Of a stretch of 64,000 nt of DNA, positions 44,198 through 54,966 are shown in pieces; the first letter of the stretch is position 1, and every line of letters starts with the position of its first letter. Location: the NCBI GenBank assembly GCA_902628275.1, contig CACOMI010000004.1, positions 62,001 through 126,000 of the forward strand. Reading direction: 5' to 3'. Source of the DNA: an uncultured Pelagibacteraceae bacterium. Its GTDB lineage: Bacteria > Pseudomonadota > Alphaproteobacteria > Pelagibacterales > Pelagibacteraceae. The position numbers and the translations under genes were made by a program. Below the pieces are notes generated by a model. That model was given only the letters and a program-made list of their open reading frames with translations, did not search any database and was not told where the DNA came from.

Positions 44198-45535
44198 ATG
44201 AATTTATTAAAAGATGAAGTATCGTTGTTAGTGAGAAAACTTGCCTTACCAGCAAGTATAGGAACATTATTTCAAACATTATTTACAATTGTAGATACCT
44301 TTTATGCAGGAAAAATATCTCCCGAAGCTTTATCTGCCTTAAGTAAATCATTTCCTATATATTTTATGATCATAGCAACCTCTATTGGAGTCACAGTTGC
44401 AGGAACATCATTGATAGGTAGCAGTATAGGTGAAAAAAACGAAAAAAATGTTTTAACTTATTTTGCAAATGTAATTATTTACGCAATTATAATTTCAATA
44501 GCTGTATCAATTTTAGGCTTTGCTTTAGGTGAAAAAATATTCTTATTAATGAATTCTTCTAATGAAGTAACAGCACTTGGAGTAGAGTATATTAATATTA
44601 TTTTTTTAGGTACGGTATTCTTTATATTAGTTGTAGCTTTAAACTCTTTTTTACACGCGGAGGGAGATACTGTTACATATCGAAATGTTCTCATATTTTC
44701 TTTTTTCCTAAATATTATTTTAAATCCAATTTTTATTTTTGGATTTTTATTTATTCCACCATTAGGAATAACTGGTATTGGAGTATCAACTTTAATTGCA
44801 CAATTTGTTTCATTATTAATAATTTTAATAAAAATATTAAAGAATCAGAGATTAAAACAAATGACCTTAAATCATTTCAAAGCTAAGTATTTTTTTTTAA
44901 AAAATATTTTTTTTCAATCAATGCCTATAACTATTGCAATATTTGGCTATTCAATTGCTGCTACTATTGTTTTTACTTACGTTGGTTTATTTGGAGAATA
45001 TGCAGTAGCTGGATATGGATCAGCAACAAGAATAGAACAGGTTCTTTTGCTACCAGTATTAGGTATTAATACAGCTATTATATCCATCATAGCTCAAAAT
45101 ATTGGAGCAAAATACTACAATAGAGTTGAGCAATCATATTACACATCCATTAAATATGGATTTTTTATAATGCTGATTGCAGGTGTGGTTATTTTTGTAA
45201 GTGCCGACATAGTTCCTAAATTTTTTTCATCCAATAATGAGGTAGTTATGCATGGTTCTATTTATTTGAAAATTTCAGCATTTATTTTACCCTCGTATCC
45301 AATTTTTTTTCTTTCTAATGGTTTTTTTATGGCCTTAAAAAAGTCAGAAAAAGCTATGTTTAATAATATTATAAGAAATGTAGTTGTACCAATTATGTCT
45401 TTTTATATAGCAAAATCTATAAATGCAGATTTTAAAACTTTTTTTTATATTTGGGGTCTATTTCAATGGTTAATATCATTAGTATTAATAATCTACGTTA
45501 GATACTATATAAAACATAAACTTGTTAATGTTTAG
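44198..45535 (+). CDS. MATE family efflux transporter
   Basis: LALPASIGTLFQTLFTIVDTFYAGKIS; ~12 TM segments. Confidence 0.88.
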   Translation: MNLLKDEVSLLVRKLALPASIGTLFQTLFTIVDTFYAGKISPEALSALSKSFPIYFMIIATSIGVTVAGTSLIGSSIGEKNEKNVLTYFANVIIYAIIISIAVSILGFALGEKIFLLMNSSNEVTALGVEYINIIFLGTVFFILVVALNSFLHAEGDTVTYRNVLIFSFFLNIILNPIFIFGFLFIPPLGITGIGVSTLIAQFVSLLIILIKILKNQRLKQMTLNHFKAKYFFLKNIFFQSMPITIAIFGYSIAATIVFTYVGLFGEYAVAGYGSATRIEQVLLLPVLGINTAIISIIAQNIGAKYYNRVEQSYYTSIKYGFFIMLIAGVVIFVSADIVPKFFSSNNEVVMHGSIYLKISAFILPSYPIFFLSNGFFMALKKSEKAMFNNIIRNVVVPIMSFYIAKSINADFKTFFYIWGLFQWLISLVLIIYVRYYIKHKLVNV

Positions 45536-45548
45536 TTATTTTTAAAAT

Positions 45549-46082
45549 ATGTTTTTTACAAAAAAAAAGGCTATTATTTTAATTATAATTTGTTCAATTA
45601 TTTTTTTTCTCACATATAATGATGTTAAGTCTAAAGAAATTAAAGAAATTTCTGGTAACGCCCAAATTATCGACGGTGATACAATTAAAATTAATTCAAA
45701 TAAAATAAGATTATATGGAATTGATGCACCTGAATTTAATCAATTATGTAAAAAACCCCTTTTAACAATATTTATTTTTACTTTTACTGAAGATTACCGA
45801 TGTGGAAAAATTTCAACTGAAAAATTAAAAAAAAAAATTAATGACAAATTAATTAAATGTAAAATTTTGGATATAGATAGATATAAAAGATTAATTGGTG
45901 AATGTTATAAAAGAAATTTAAATCTAAATTCTTGGCTTGTTTCAAATGGTTATGCTGTAGCTTATAGAAAATACTCAAAAAAATACATATCAGATGAAAT
46001 TAATGCTAAAAATAAAAAAATAGGAATCTGGCAAGGTAAATTTGAAATGCCTTGGGACTTTAGAAGAAAACTTGTTAATTAA
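45549..46082 (+). CDS. Staphylococcal nuclease-like (thermonuclease) protein with N-terminal signal/TM segment
   Basis: AQIIDGDTIKINSNKIRLYGIDAPEFNQ; LNSWLVSNGYAVAYRKYSK. Confidence 0.88.
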   Translation: MFFTKKKAIILIIICSIIFFLTYNDVKSKEIKEISGNAQIIDGDTIKINSNKIRLYGIDAPEFNQLCKKPLLTIFIFTFTEDYRCGKISTEKLKKKINDKLIKCKILDIDRYKRLIGECYKRNLNLNSWLVSNGYAVAYRKYSKKYISDEINAKNKKIGIWQGKFEMPWDFRRKLVN

Positions 46083-46094
46083 TTATAAATATTT

Positions 46095-46658
46095 TTATAG
46101 TCTAGAAGAGCAGTCCTCAATCCACGACCAAAGATGTTCAGCAAAAGATCTTCTAACAAACAGATTTACAATATTTTTATCTTTATGGTGCAGAATTACA
46201 TCTATATGATTTAAAACTGTCTGAGTTGTTGATCCTTTTTTTTCTTTAAATTCATTAAAATCAAAGGGACATCCTGCTGAAAAGATTTCATAGATATTTT
46301 CACCTTTAAGTTCTAATTGAACAAATTGGTCTGTTACATCTATAGCAGCACCTAAATTTGTTTTTGAAATACTATTGAATAATATTTCATATAGTTCGGA
46401 TTTGTTAGTGTCTTTACCTGACAGCTCATTAGATACTATCATCCATTCATCTGGACTAAGCCATATGACTGTTAATTTATCACTCGTTGTTGAAGTGTTT
46501 GCTTCTGTAGGCAAGATCATATTAAGATTTTTACCAACATTTGTTAAAAACTCTCTTTTTTTGCCTCTTAAATTAATTTTCATTACTGGAGAGATTTCCT
46601 TTACTGAAATACTTTCTTGCTTAATTTCATTTTTAATAACTGAATTATAGTTAAGCAT
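46095..46658 (-). CDS. soxG: Sarcosine oxidase gamma subunit
   Basis: WLSPDEWMIVS; ...FVRRSFAEHLWSWIEDCS; downstream of soxA. Confidence 0.88.
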   Translation of the reverse strand: MLNYNSVIKNEIKQESISVKEISPVMKINLRGKKREFLTNVGKNLNMILPTEANTSTTSDKLTVIWLSPDEWMIVSNELSGKDTNKSELYEILFNSISKTNLGAAIDVTDQFVQLELKGENIYEIFSAGCPFDFNEFKEKKGSTTQTVLNHIDVILHHKDKNIVNLFVRRSFAEHLWSWIEDCSSRL

Positions 46659-49656
46659 TTAACCTCTCATTTTTCTCATCATAAAAGACTGGATTTGCAA
46701 CAGTGACATTAATATTTTTATTTTCCATGGGCACAAAAAGTTTTTTTCCCATCATATTTTTTCCACCTCTAACTACTGCAAGGGCTATTGATTTCTTTAG
46801 GTTTGGACTGAAATAACTAGATGTTATATGTCCAAGCATTTCAACTGGATTTTGATTTAACTCCGAAACTATTTGCGCTCCTTCTTCTAAAACAATATCT
46901 GGATCATCAGTTAACAATCCAACTAATTGCTTTCTATCTTCTCTCATTGTGTCAGATCTATAAAGAGATCTTTTTCCTATGAAATCGTATTTCTTCTTGC
47001 TCACTATCCAATCCATTTGAAGATCGATAGGAGTCATTGTTCCATCTGTATCTTGACCAACAATGATAAAACCTTTTTCTGCCCTTAATAAGTGCATTGT
47101 TTCAGTTCCATAAGGTGTAATGTTGAATTCTTTACCTGCTTCCATGCATTTTTTCCATAAATCTTTTCCATAACTTGCTTGAACATTTATTTCGTAGCTG
47201 TGTTCACCAGTAAAACTAATTCTCATTATTCTGCATTGGATATTACCGATATGAGCCTCTTTAAAAGACATGTGAGGAAAATTTTCATCTGATAAATCTA
47301 AATTGGGAATTATTTTTTTAAGAATTTTTTTACTATTAGGTCCACATAAACTCGCTGTAGCATAATGGTCTGTTACAGAAGTTAAATAAACATCAAGCTC
47401 AGGCCATTCTGTTTGAAGATAGTCTTCAAGTTTACCTAAAACATTAGCTGCACCACCAGTTGTCGTAGTCATGATGTAATGATTTTCACCTAATCTTGTT
47501 GTAACACCATCATCATAAACCATGCCATCTTCATTTAGCATTAGGCCATATCTACATTTTCCTATAGCTAATTTTGACCAAGCATTTGTATAAACTCTGT
47601 TTAAAAATTCAGAAGCATCAGTCCCTTGAATATCAATTTTACCAAGAGTAGAGGCGTCTAATATACCAGCGCTTTCTCTAGCAGCTTTACTTTCTCTTTG
47701 TACTGCTTGATGCATTGTTTCATCATTAATAGGGTAGTACCATGCACGTTTCCATTGACCAACATTTTCAAATTCAGCTTTATTCTCATCATGCCAATCA
47801 TTCATTGGTGTTCTTCTAAAAATATCAAAAAACTTTCCTACATTTCGACCTACAATAGTTCCAAATGTTAATGGTGTATAAGGTGGTCTGAACGTGGTTG
47901 TTCCTAATTCTCCCATTTTAATACCAGCTGTTTCTGCAATAATTCCCAATGCATGCATATTTCCTAGTTTACCTTGATCAGTTCCCATACCAGTAGTCGT
48001 ATATCTTTTTACATGCTCAATAGACCTAAAACCTTCTCTTAATGCTAATTTGATATCTTTAGCAGTTGCATCGTTTTGATAATCTACAAATGGTTTAGTT
48101 TTACCCAAAGGTTTATCAGAAGGAAGCAGCCAAATATTTTTTTTTGAATTCTCCTGATCAACCTCAACTTTAATATTATCTAAATCCGTTTGTTTAATAT
48201 TTAGAGCATCTTTAAGCTTTTGATTTAAATTTTTAATGATTTTATCAATTTTAAAATCTCCACCACAAGATCCTACACTTATTTGTTCAGATGTATTTTG
48301 ATTTGGTAAAAAAACTTTATTTTCCTCATCAAAACTAAGTTTACTGCCTGATTGTGTATATAAATGTACAGCAGGTGTCCAACCACCAGCGACTCCTAAG
48401 CAATTACATGAAATAGAAATTTTACTTCCAGTAACTGAAGTACCATCATTAGATAGTTTCATTATTGAAACACTTTTTAGTCTTTTGTAACCAGTTGTAT
48501 CAACAATAGAGTGTGACCAGTAAATTTTAATACCTGCTTCTTTTACTTTTTTAACAATTTTACTTTCAGATTGATCTCTAATATCAATAATCGCCTTAAC
48601 ATTTATACCTTTGTTATATAGTGACAAAGCGCTTTCGTAAGCACTATCATTATTTGTAAAAAATACATTTTTACTACCACATGCAACTCCATAAAATTCA
48701 CTGTATTTTTTAACAGCAGATGAAAGCATTATTCCTGGTCTATCATTATTATTAAATATCAAAGGTCTTTCCAATGCACCTGTGGCCAAAATAACTTTCT
48801 TAGCTCTAATTTTGAGAAGCCTTTGTCTGATTTTGTTTTTTTTATCTTTAACCTCTAAATGATCAGTTAGATTTTCTCTAGCCAAAAGATAATTATATTG
48901 ATGATAAGCAGCCACACTTGTTCTAGTTTTTATCTCAAGATTTTTAATGCCTTTAAGTTCCTCTATTTCTTTTTTTAACCACTCAGAAGGATTTTTGTTA
49001 TCAATTTTGTTAAATTCATTATTTTCATAAATAGTTGATCCACCAAGTTCATTTTTTTCATCAACTAACAACGTTTTAAAATTATTTTTTGCTGCATTTT
49101 TTGCTGCTAATATTCCCGATATACCTGCACCCACTACTAATACATCACAGTGAACATTTCGGTGGTCATAAATGTCAGGGTCACTTGATGTTGGTGATTT
49201 TCCTAAACCTGCTGAGTGTCGTATGAAAAATTCATATTTTTCCCAGAAACTAGCAGGCCACATAAATGTTTTGTAATAAAAACCTGCAGGTAAAAAAGGA
49301 GAGAGAAAATTGTTTATTCCACCAATATCAAATTCAACACTTGGCCAGCAATTTTGACTGGATGCCTCTAAACCTTCGTAAATCTCGACTTCTGTTGCTC
49401 TAACATTAGGTTCTGTTCTGTTAGTACCAGAGTTTATTTGTACTATAGCATTTGGTTCTTCAGAACCAGATGTCATAATTCCTCTTGGTCGGTGATATTT
49501 AAAACTTCTGCCTATTAAGTGAACATTATTCGCAAGTAATGCTGAAGCTAAAGAATCACCCTTAAAACCATGATAAGTTTTGCCATTAAATTTAAATGAA
49601 ATTCTATTAGTTTCATCAATATACTCGCTAGATTTTACTCTTAAGTTTTTAGTCAT
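46651..49656 (-). CDS. soxA: Sarcosine oxidase alpha subunit (start at MTKNLRVKSS preferred over ORF start 49680)
   Basis: NAD/FAD motif CDVLVVGAGISGILAAKNA; GcvT-like C-terminal aminomethyltransferase domain; ~1000 aa. Confidence 0.95.
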   Translation of the reverse strand: MTKNLRVKSSEYIDETNRISFKFNGKTYHGFKGDSLASALLANNVHLIGRSFKYHRPRGIMTSGSEEPNAIVQINSGTNRTEPNVRATEVEIYEGLEASSQNCWPSVEFDIGGINNFLSPFLPAGFYYKTFMWPASFWEKYEFFIRHSAGLGKSPTSSDPDIYDHRNVHCDVLVVGAGISGILAAKNAAKNNFKTLLVDEKNELGGSTIYENNEFNKIDNKNPSEWLKKEIEELKGIKNLEIKTRTSVAAYHQYNYLLARENLTDHLEVKDKKNKIRQRLLKIRAKKVILATGALERPLIFNNNDRPGIMLSSAVKKYSEFYGVACGSKNVFFTNNDSAYESALSLYNKGINVKAIIDIRDQSESKIVKKVKEAGIKIYWSHSIVDTTGYKRLKSVSIMKLSNDGTSVTGSKISISCNCLGVAGGWTPAVHLYTQSGSKLSFDEENKVFLPNQNTSEQISVGSCGGDFKIDKIIKNLNQKLKDALNIKQTDLDNIKVEVDQENSKKNIWLLPSDKPLGKTKPFVDYQNDATAKDIKLALREGFRSIEHVKRYTTTGMGTDQGKLGNMHALGIIAETAGIKMGELGTTTFRPPYTPLTFGTIVGRNVGKFFDIFRRTPMNDWHDENKAEFENVGQWKRAWYYPINDETMHQAVQRESKAARESAGILDASTLGKIDIQGTDASEFLNRVYTNAWSKLAIGKCRYGLMLNEDGMVYDDGVTTRLGENHYIMTTTTGGAANVLGKLEDYLQTEWPELDVYLTSVTDHYATASLCGPNSKKILKKIIPNLDLSDENFPHMSFKEAHIGNIQCRIMRISFTGEHSYEINVQASYGKDLWKKCMEAGKEFNITPYGTETMHLLRAEKGFIIVGQDTDGTMTPIDLQMDWIVSKKKYDFIGKRSLYRSDTMREDRKQLVGLLTDDPDIVLEEGAQIVSELNQNPVEMLGHITSSYFSPNLKKSIALAVVRGGKNMMGKKLFVPMENKNINVTVANPVFYDEKNERLNA

Positions 49657-49657
49657 T

Positions 49658-49933
49658 TTATTGAGAAGGTGGTTTTTCACCCATTTTGTAAATTGCTTTT
49701 ATTTCATCGTTTGATGTATCTCTAACCATATTAAACCATTTACGACAACCATGTGCATGATTCCATCTTTCAAATTGAATACCTTTAATATTTTTTCTCA
49801 TAAATAAATATTCTGCCCACTCATCATCACTCAATTCTGTTGGTTGCTTAGGTCTTTCGATATGAGCTTCACCACCAGCTTTAAATTCTTGTTGATCACG
49901 TTCTCCACAATATGGACAGTTTATTAAAAACAT
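49658..49933 (-). CDS. soxD: Sarcosine oxidase delta subunit
   Basis: [28 protein letters not shown]...WNHAHGCRKWFNMVRDT. Confidence 0.95.
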   Translation of the reverse strand: MFLINCPYCGERDQQEFKAGGEAHIERPKQPTELSDDEWAEYLFMRKNIKGIQFERWNHAHGCRKWFNMVRDTSNDEIKAIYKMGEKPPSQ

Positions 49934-51186
49934 TAATGTGCAACCGCTGCAGCACCATGTTCATCAACAAGGTCTCCACTTACAAATCTATTTAAATTAA
50001 ATGCAGCATTTAGTTTGTGAGGTTCATCGTTTGCAATAGTATGAGCAAATAAATCTCCAGATCCAGGAGTAGCTTTAAATCCACCAGTACCCCAACCACA
50101 ATTAAAGTATAAACCTTTAATTGAGGTTTTACTTAAAATTGGACTAGCATCAGGACAAATATCTACAATACCTCCCCATTGTCTTAACATTCTCATTCTA
50201 CTAAAAATTGGATACAATTCTAAAATTGCATTTAATGTTCCTTCAACAATTTGATGACTTCCTTTTTGAGTATAAGAAACATAATCGTCTGTTCCAGCAC
50301 CAATTACTAACTCTCCTTTGTCAGATTGACTTACATAAGCATGCACTGCATTAGACATTACAACTGTATCTATAATTGGTTTTACAGGTTCAGAAACTAA
50401 AGCTTGTAATGGCTTACTTTCAAGTGGAAGTCTTAGACCGGCCATATTTGCTATTACACTTGAATGACCAGCTGCAACAACTCCAACTTTTTTAGTTTTA
50501 ATGAATCCTTTGGTTGTTTCAATTCCTTCAACACTGTCTCCATTTCTTTTTATTCCTTTAACTTCACAATTTTGAATAATATCAACACCCATTGCATCTG
50601 CACCTCTAGCATATCCCCAAGCAACAGCATCATGCCTTGCTGTACCAGCTCTTCTTTGTAAAGTTCCCCCTAAGACAGGGTACCTAATATCAGGTGATGT
50701 ATTTATAATTGGACAAAACTTTTTAACTTCTTCTGTGCTTAGATAGACTGCATCAATTCCATTTAGTCTGTTAGCATGTGTTCGTCTTTTTAAATCTCTG
50801 ACATCTTGCAGATTATGTGCAAGATTCATAACACCTCTTTGACTAAACATTACATTGTAGTTTAGCTCTTGAGATAAACCTTCCCAAATTTTTAATGCAT
50901 GATCATATAATCCTGCACTGGCGTCCCATAAATAGTTTGATCTAATAATTGTAGTATTACGACCAGTATTTCCACCACCAATCCAACCTTTCTCAACTAC
51001 TGCAATATTATTCATATTATGTTTTTTTGCTAAATAGTATGCTGTTGCTAAACCATGTCCACCACCACCAACAATAATTGCATCGTATTCTTTTTTAGGA
51101 GCAGGATCTTTCCATGCTCTTTGCCAATTTTCATGATATGAAAGAGCATTTTTGATTAGCGAAAATAATGAATACTTATTTCTCAT
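49933..51186 (-). CDS. soxB: Sarcosine oxidase beta subunit
   Basis: [52 protein letters not shown]. Confidence 0.97.
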   Translation of the reverse strand: MRNKYSLFSLIKNALSYHENWQRAWKDPAPKKEYDAIIVGGGGHGLATAYYLAKKHNMNNIAVVEKGWIGGGNTGRNTTIIRSNYLWDASAGLYDHALKIWEGLSQELNYNVMFSQRGVMNLAHNLQDVRDLKRRTHANRLNGIDAVYLSTEEVKKFCPIINTSPDIRYPVLGGTLQRRAGTARHDAVAWGYARGADAMGVDIIQNCEVKGIKRNGDSVEGIETTKGFIKTKKVGVVAAGHSSVIANMAGLRLPLESKPLQALVSEPVKPIIDTVVMSNAVHAYVSQSDKGELVIGAGTDDYVSYTQKGSHQIVEGTLNAILELYPIFSRMRMLRQWGGIVDICPDASPILSKTSIKGLYFNCGWGTGGFKATPGSGDLFAHTIANDEPHKLNAAFNLNRFVSGDLVDEHGAAAVAH

Positions 51187-51211
51187 AATAATTGAATAAT
51201 TACTTTATAAA

Positions 51212-51227
51212 TATTGAATTTTCAATA
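51212..51227. repeat. 16-bp inverted repeat upstream of soxB (candidate operator)
   Basis: TATTGAA-TT-TTCAATA, 26-41 nt upstream of the soxB start codon. Confidence 0.4.
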
Positions 51228-51253
51228 CAATCACTTAATACACAATGTCATAC

Positions 51254-51345
51254 GGAAGAGTGGGTGAGAGGCTTAAACCAGTCGTTTGCTAAATGACCGT
51301 GCGAGGAAACTTGTACCGAGGGTTCGAATCCCTCCTCTTCCGCCA
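51254..51345 (+). tRNA. tRNA-Ser (anticodon GCT), CCA encoded
   Basis: Acceptor GGAAGAG/CTCTTCC + G + CCA; anticodon stem GTCGT/ATGAC with loop TTGCTAA; long variable arm; GGTTCGAATCC T-arm. Confidence 0.95.
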
Positions 51346-53571
51346 CTAAAATAGAGGCTGATCTTTAAAAAAGTTTTTCATGGTCACAGGACGTTGTTCC
51401 AAAATATATCTATAAACATTATAATTTTCCATCACACGCTGCACATAGTTTCTTGTTTCTCTAAATTTTATCAATTCAACCCAATCAACATAATCTACTT
51501 GTTTTTTTTGTGGATCTTTATTAATTCTTTTCCAATATTTAACCCTATTAGGTCCAGCATTATATGCCGCAACTGCAAAAGGGTAAGCACCATCATATTG
51601 CAGAATTAATCCCGCAATATAGTGTGAACCTAAATTAATATTATACTCTGGATCAGTGGTTAATCTTGATTTCGAATAAGGAAGTTTAGCTTGTTTAGAA
51701 ACTAATTTTGCTGTGTAAGGCATCAATTGCATTAATCCTTTTGCACCAGCATGACTGTTCGCCTCTAAATCAAATTCACTTTCTTGTCTAATTATTGATA
51801 AGATTAAAGCACTTTCAGGAATTTTTCTTTTATTAATATACTTAGGAGTACTTATTATTGGGTAGTTATAACTATTATGAAATCTTTTTTGATAAGAAGC
51901 AATTTTAGAAATTTGAATTGCAAAATCATATCTGTTTATACTTGTTGCTAATTCAGCTGCAAGAACTTCACTGCCTTGTGCAATATTATCATTAGCAAGA
52001 TGTCTTAAAATATATTTTGTATATTTGTCTTTCTTCAGTTCATCTAAAAGATAAGAAATTTTTACTAGTTCCTTATTAAAAAAATGAATTCTATATTTTG
52101 CGTCTATTTCCATGTCTTTATTTAATTCAAATTTTCCATTTGGATTTAATTTTAAAAAAGCTAATTGACCATAGTATGTTGTTAGATATTTTGATGCTTC
52201 TCTATACCAATTATTTGATTGTTCACTTTCACCTATTTTCTCATATGCTCTGCCAAGCCAATAAGCTCCTCTAGATAAGCTTATTGGATAGCTAACATTT
52301 TCATAAAAGTTTTTAAAATGATTTTTAGCTGTTATAGGATCATTTAAAAAACTTATTGATATCCACCCACTCATCCATTCTGCAGCAGCATATTCAGACC
52401 CTTCTGTCATTCCATGATTGCTTGAAATTTTATATGAAATTTCATATTTTTTTTTATAAAGCAATGCCCTTGATATTATTTCTCTTTCTTTCCACCATAT
52501 GTCTGGTCTGACTAAATATTCTTTATCATTTCTTATTTTCAACAAAATTTCTGCTGAAGAATTAACACGTCCTTTTTTTCTTCTCCATTTTAATCGATCA
52601 TAGTTTAATCCAGCATCATTTTTAAATTTTTGAGGAACATTTGCTATTGCTTGATCAACCCCATAACCTTTGCTCATTAATAAATATCTAGCGTTATATA
52701 AAAGTTCATAATCTTTTGGCAGATATTTTATTAATCTTTGTAAGTTCCAACGATCACCATTCCAAGCCAAATAATCAGCTCGTTTGATATAGTCATCAGC
52801 ATTTAAATATTTTTTATATTTTTTTCTAAAATATCTTAACTCGTTTTTAGATAAATCTGCTGTTATCCAGCCGTCTTTAATTAATTTTGTACCCTTAATT
52901 TTGTCTCCAATTAAAATGTGACTTTCTCCAAGTATCATTTTGCCATAACCGCTTAATGGACCATTTTCTCCAAACCAATTTATTATTTTTTTTGGAGAAA
53001 CACTTTCAGTTGATAGTTTGTGTTCTGCTAAATATCTAATTCTGTCTATTTTTGGATAATCTGAATTTTTGTTTAAAAAAACTTGATATTCGTAAAAAGA
53101 CGCTTGATTACCAGAAGTTAAAAGATGTCTCCATTGTATAAAATTATAAATTGAATTGTCTTTTGCTTTTTTTGCTGTTTTAAGTGCGGAAGACCATTTA
53201 CTTTTTTGCATCTCAGAAATTGCTTTTTTTGCTATTCCATAATCTCTTTTACTGTAATATTTGGAAATTTTTATATTCATGCTAGTACTTAGACCAGCCA
53301 CAGTTGGTTTTTTTCTAGGTATTTTAAAACTTAATTTTTTTTCCTTTAAAACTAATTCTTTTTTAACAACTTTTTCCTTTATTTTGGCCTCTTTTTTTTT
53401 TAAAGGTTTTTTTAAAGGCTTAAGAATATTTATTGATATTTTTTTTTGAATTTCTTCATTACTTAGAAGAGGTTTTTTTAATGGGACAATTGAATTGATT
53501 TCTGCAAAAAGATTATTTGAAAACATTAATATTGAAGTTACTAAACCTAAAAATAATATTTTTTTGAGCAT
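51346..53571 (-). CDS. Soluble lytic murein transglycosylase (Slt family)
   Basis: C-terminal IIRQESEFDLEANSHAGAKGLMQLMPYTAKLVSK; AVAAYNAGPNRVKYW; signal peptide. Confidence 0.92.
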   Translation of the reverse strand: MLKKILFLGLVTSILMFSNNLFAEINSIVPLKKPLLSNEEIQKKISINILKPLKKPLKKKEAKIKEKVVKKELVLKEKKLSFKIPRKKPTVAGLSTSMNIKISKYYSKRDYGIAKKAISEMQKSKWSSALKTAKKAKDNSIYNFIQWRHLLTSGNQASFYEYQVFLNKNSDYPKIDRIRYLAEHKLSTESVSPKKIINWFGENGPLSGYGKMILGESHILIGDKIKGTKLIKDGWITADLSKNELRYFRKKYKKYLNADDYIKRADYLAWNGDRWNLQRLIKYLPKDYELLYNARYLLMSKGYGVDQAIANVPQKFKNDAGLNYDRLKWRRKKGRVNSSAEILLKIRNDKEYLVRPDIWWKEREIISRALLYKKKYEISYKISSNHGMTEGSEYAAAEWMSGWISISFLNDPITAKNHFKNFYENVSYPISLSRGAYWLGRAYEKIGESEQSNNWYREASKYLTTYYGQLAFLKLNPNGKFELNKDMEIDAKYRIHFFNKELVKISYLLDELKKDKYTKYILRHLANDNIAQGSEVLAAELATSINRYDFAIQISKIASYQKRFHNSYNYPIISTPKYINKRKIPESALILSIIRQESEFDLEANSHAGAKGLMQLMPYTAKLVSKQAKLPYSKSRLTTDPEYNINLGSHYIAGLILQYDGAYPFAVAAYNAGPNRVKYWKRINKDPQKKQVDYVDWVELIKFRETRNYVQRVMENYNVYRYILEQRPVTMKNFFKDQPLF

Positions 53572-53614
53572 AATCTTTTAGTATATGAATCCTTAAACTA
53601 TGTTATAAGTATTT

Positions 53615-54496
53615 ATGTTTAAAGGTTCAAATGTTGCTTTAATTACACCATTTAAAAATAATGGTCTAGATCAGGAGGCATATATTAAATTAATTCATTT
53701 CCAGATTGATAATGGAACCAATGGTCTTGTCCCAGCTGGTACAACTGGTGAATCACCTACATTAAGCCATGATGAACATCAAAGAGTAATAGATTTATGT
53801 ATAAAAGAAAGTAATGGAAAGATTCCAGTTATTGCGGGTACAGGCTCAAACTCAACAGAGGAGGCTATTTCTTTAACTACTCATGCAGAAAAAGCAGGAG
53901 CAAATGGAGCTTTGATAGTCACACCTTATTACAATAAGCCAACACAAGAAGGTTTATATCAACATTATAAAGCAATTAATGACACGTGCGGCATTCCAAT
54001 TATAATTTATAATATTCCTGGTAGATCTGTTATCGACATGTCAGTAGATACAATGTCTAGACTTTATGAATTAAAGAATATAGCTGGTGTTAAAGATGCA
54101 ACAGGTGATTTAAATAGAGTAAATCAAACTCTTGAAAAATTAGGTAAAGAATTTATTCAATTAACTGGTAATGACGACAATGTTTTTGAATTCAATAAAC
54201 GTGGTGGGGTAGGTACTATTAGTGTTACAGCAAACATTGCTCCTAAACTTTGTTCTGATTTTCAAAGATTATCAAAATCAGATAATGATAATGATTTGAA
54301 AGAAGCAGAAAGATTGGATAAAATATTGCAACCAGTTCATCACTCATTGTTTGTCGAGAGCAATCCTAGTCCTGTAAAATACGCTGCAAAACTTTTAGGA
54401 CTTTGTGATGACAATGTAAGATTACCACTTGTAAAAGTAACAGACACAACAAAAGAAATTGTAAAAAAAGCTCTTCAGTCTGCTAAGTTATTTTAA
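53615..54496 (+). CDS. dapA: 4-hydroxy-tetrahydrodipicolinate synthase
   Basis: [44 protein letters not shown]. Confidence 0.97.
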   Translation: MFKGSNVALITPFKNNGLDQEAYIKLIHFQIDNGTNGLVPAGTTGESPTLSHDEHQRVIDLCIKESNGKIPVIAGTGSNSTEEAISLTTHAEKAGANGALIVTPYYNKPTQEGLYQHYKAINDTCGIPIIIYNIPGRSVIDMSVDTMSRLYELKNIAGVKDATGDLNRVNQTLEKLGKEFIQLTGNDDNVFEFNKRGGVGTISVTANIAPKLCSDFQRLSKSDNDNDLKEAERLDKILQPVHHSLFVESNPSPVKYAAKLLGLCDDNVRLPLVKVTDTTKEIVKKALQSAKLF

Positions 54497-54966
54497 TGAG
54501 CAAAAAAACCAATCCTGGTTTGAAAATCATTTGTTTAAACAGAAAAGCTAGTTTTAACTATTTTTTTGAGGATCTTTTTGAAGCTGGAATTATTTTAAAG
54601 GGATCAGAGATTAAATCAGTAAGAGAGGGCAAGGTGAATATCGCTGAGTCTTATGCTGTTGAAAAGGGAGGTGAAATTATTTTAATTAATTCGCATATAT
54701 CTCCATATAAGCAAGCAAGTTACTCTAATCATAATCCAACTGATGATAGAAAATTGCTTCTTAATAAAAAAGAAATAAATAAATTAATAGGTAAAATGCA
54801 AAGAGATGGGTTCACATTAGTTCCAACAAAAATGTATTTTAAAAAAGGAAAGGCTAAAATAGAACTAGCAGTAGCAAAAGGGAAAAAACAATATGATAAA
54901 AGGGCAACAAAAAAAAGTAGAGATTGGAACCGTGAAAAGGCAAGATATATTAGAAAATCAAGCTAA
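54496..54966 (+). CDS. smpB: SsrA-binding protein SmpB
   Basis: [59 protein letters not shown]. Confidence 0.98.
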   Translation: MSKKTNPGLKIICLNRKASFNYFFEDLFEAGIILKGSEIKSVREGKVNIAESYAVEKGGEIILINSHISPYKQASYSNHNPTDDRKLLLNKKEINKLIGKMQRDGFTLVPTKMYFKKGKAKIELAVAKGKKQYDKRATKKSRDWNREKARYIRKSS

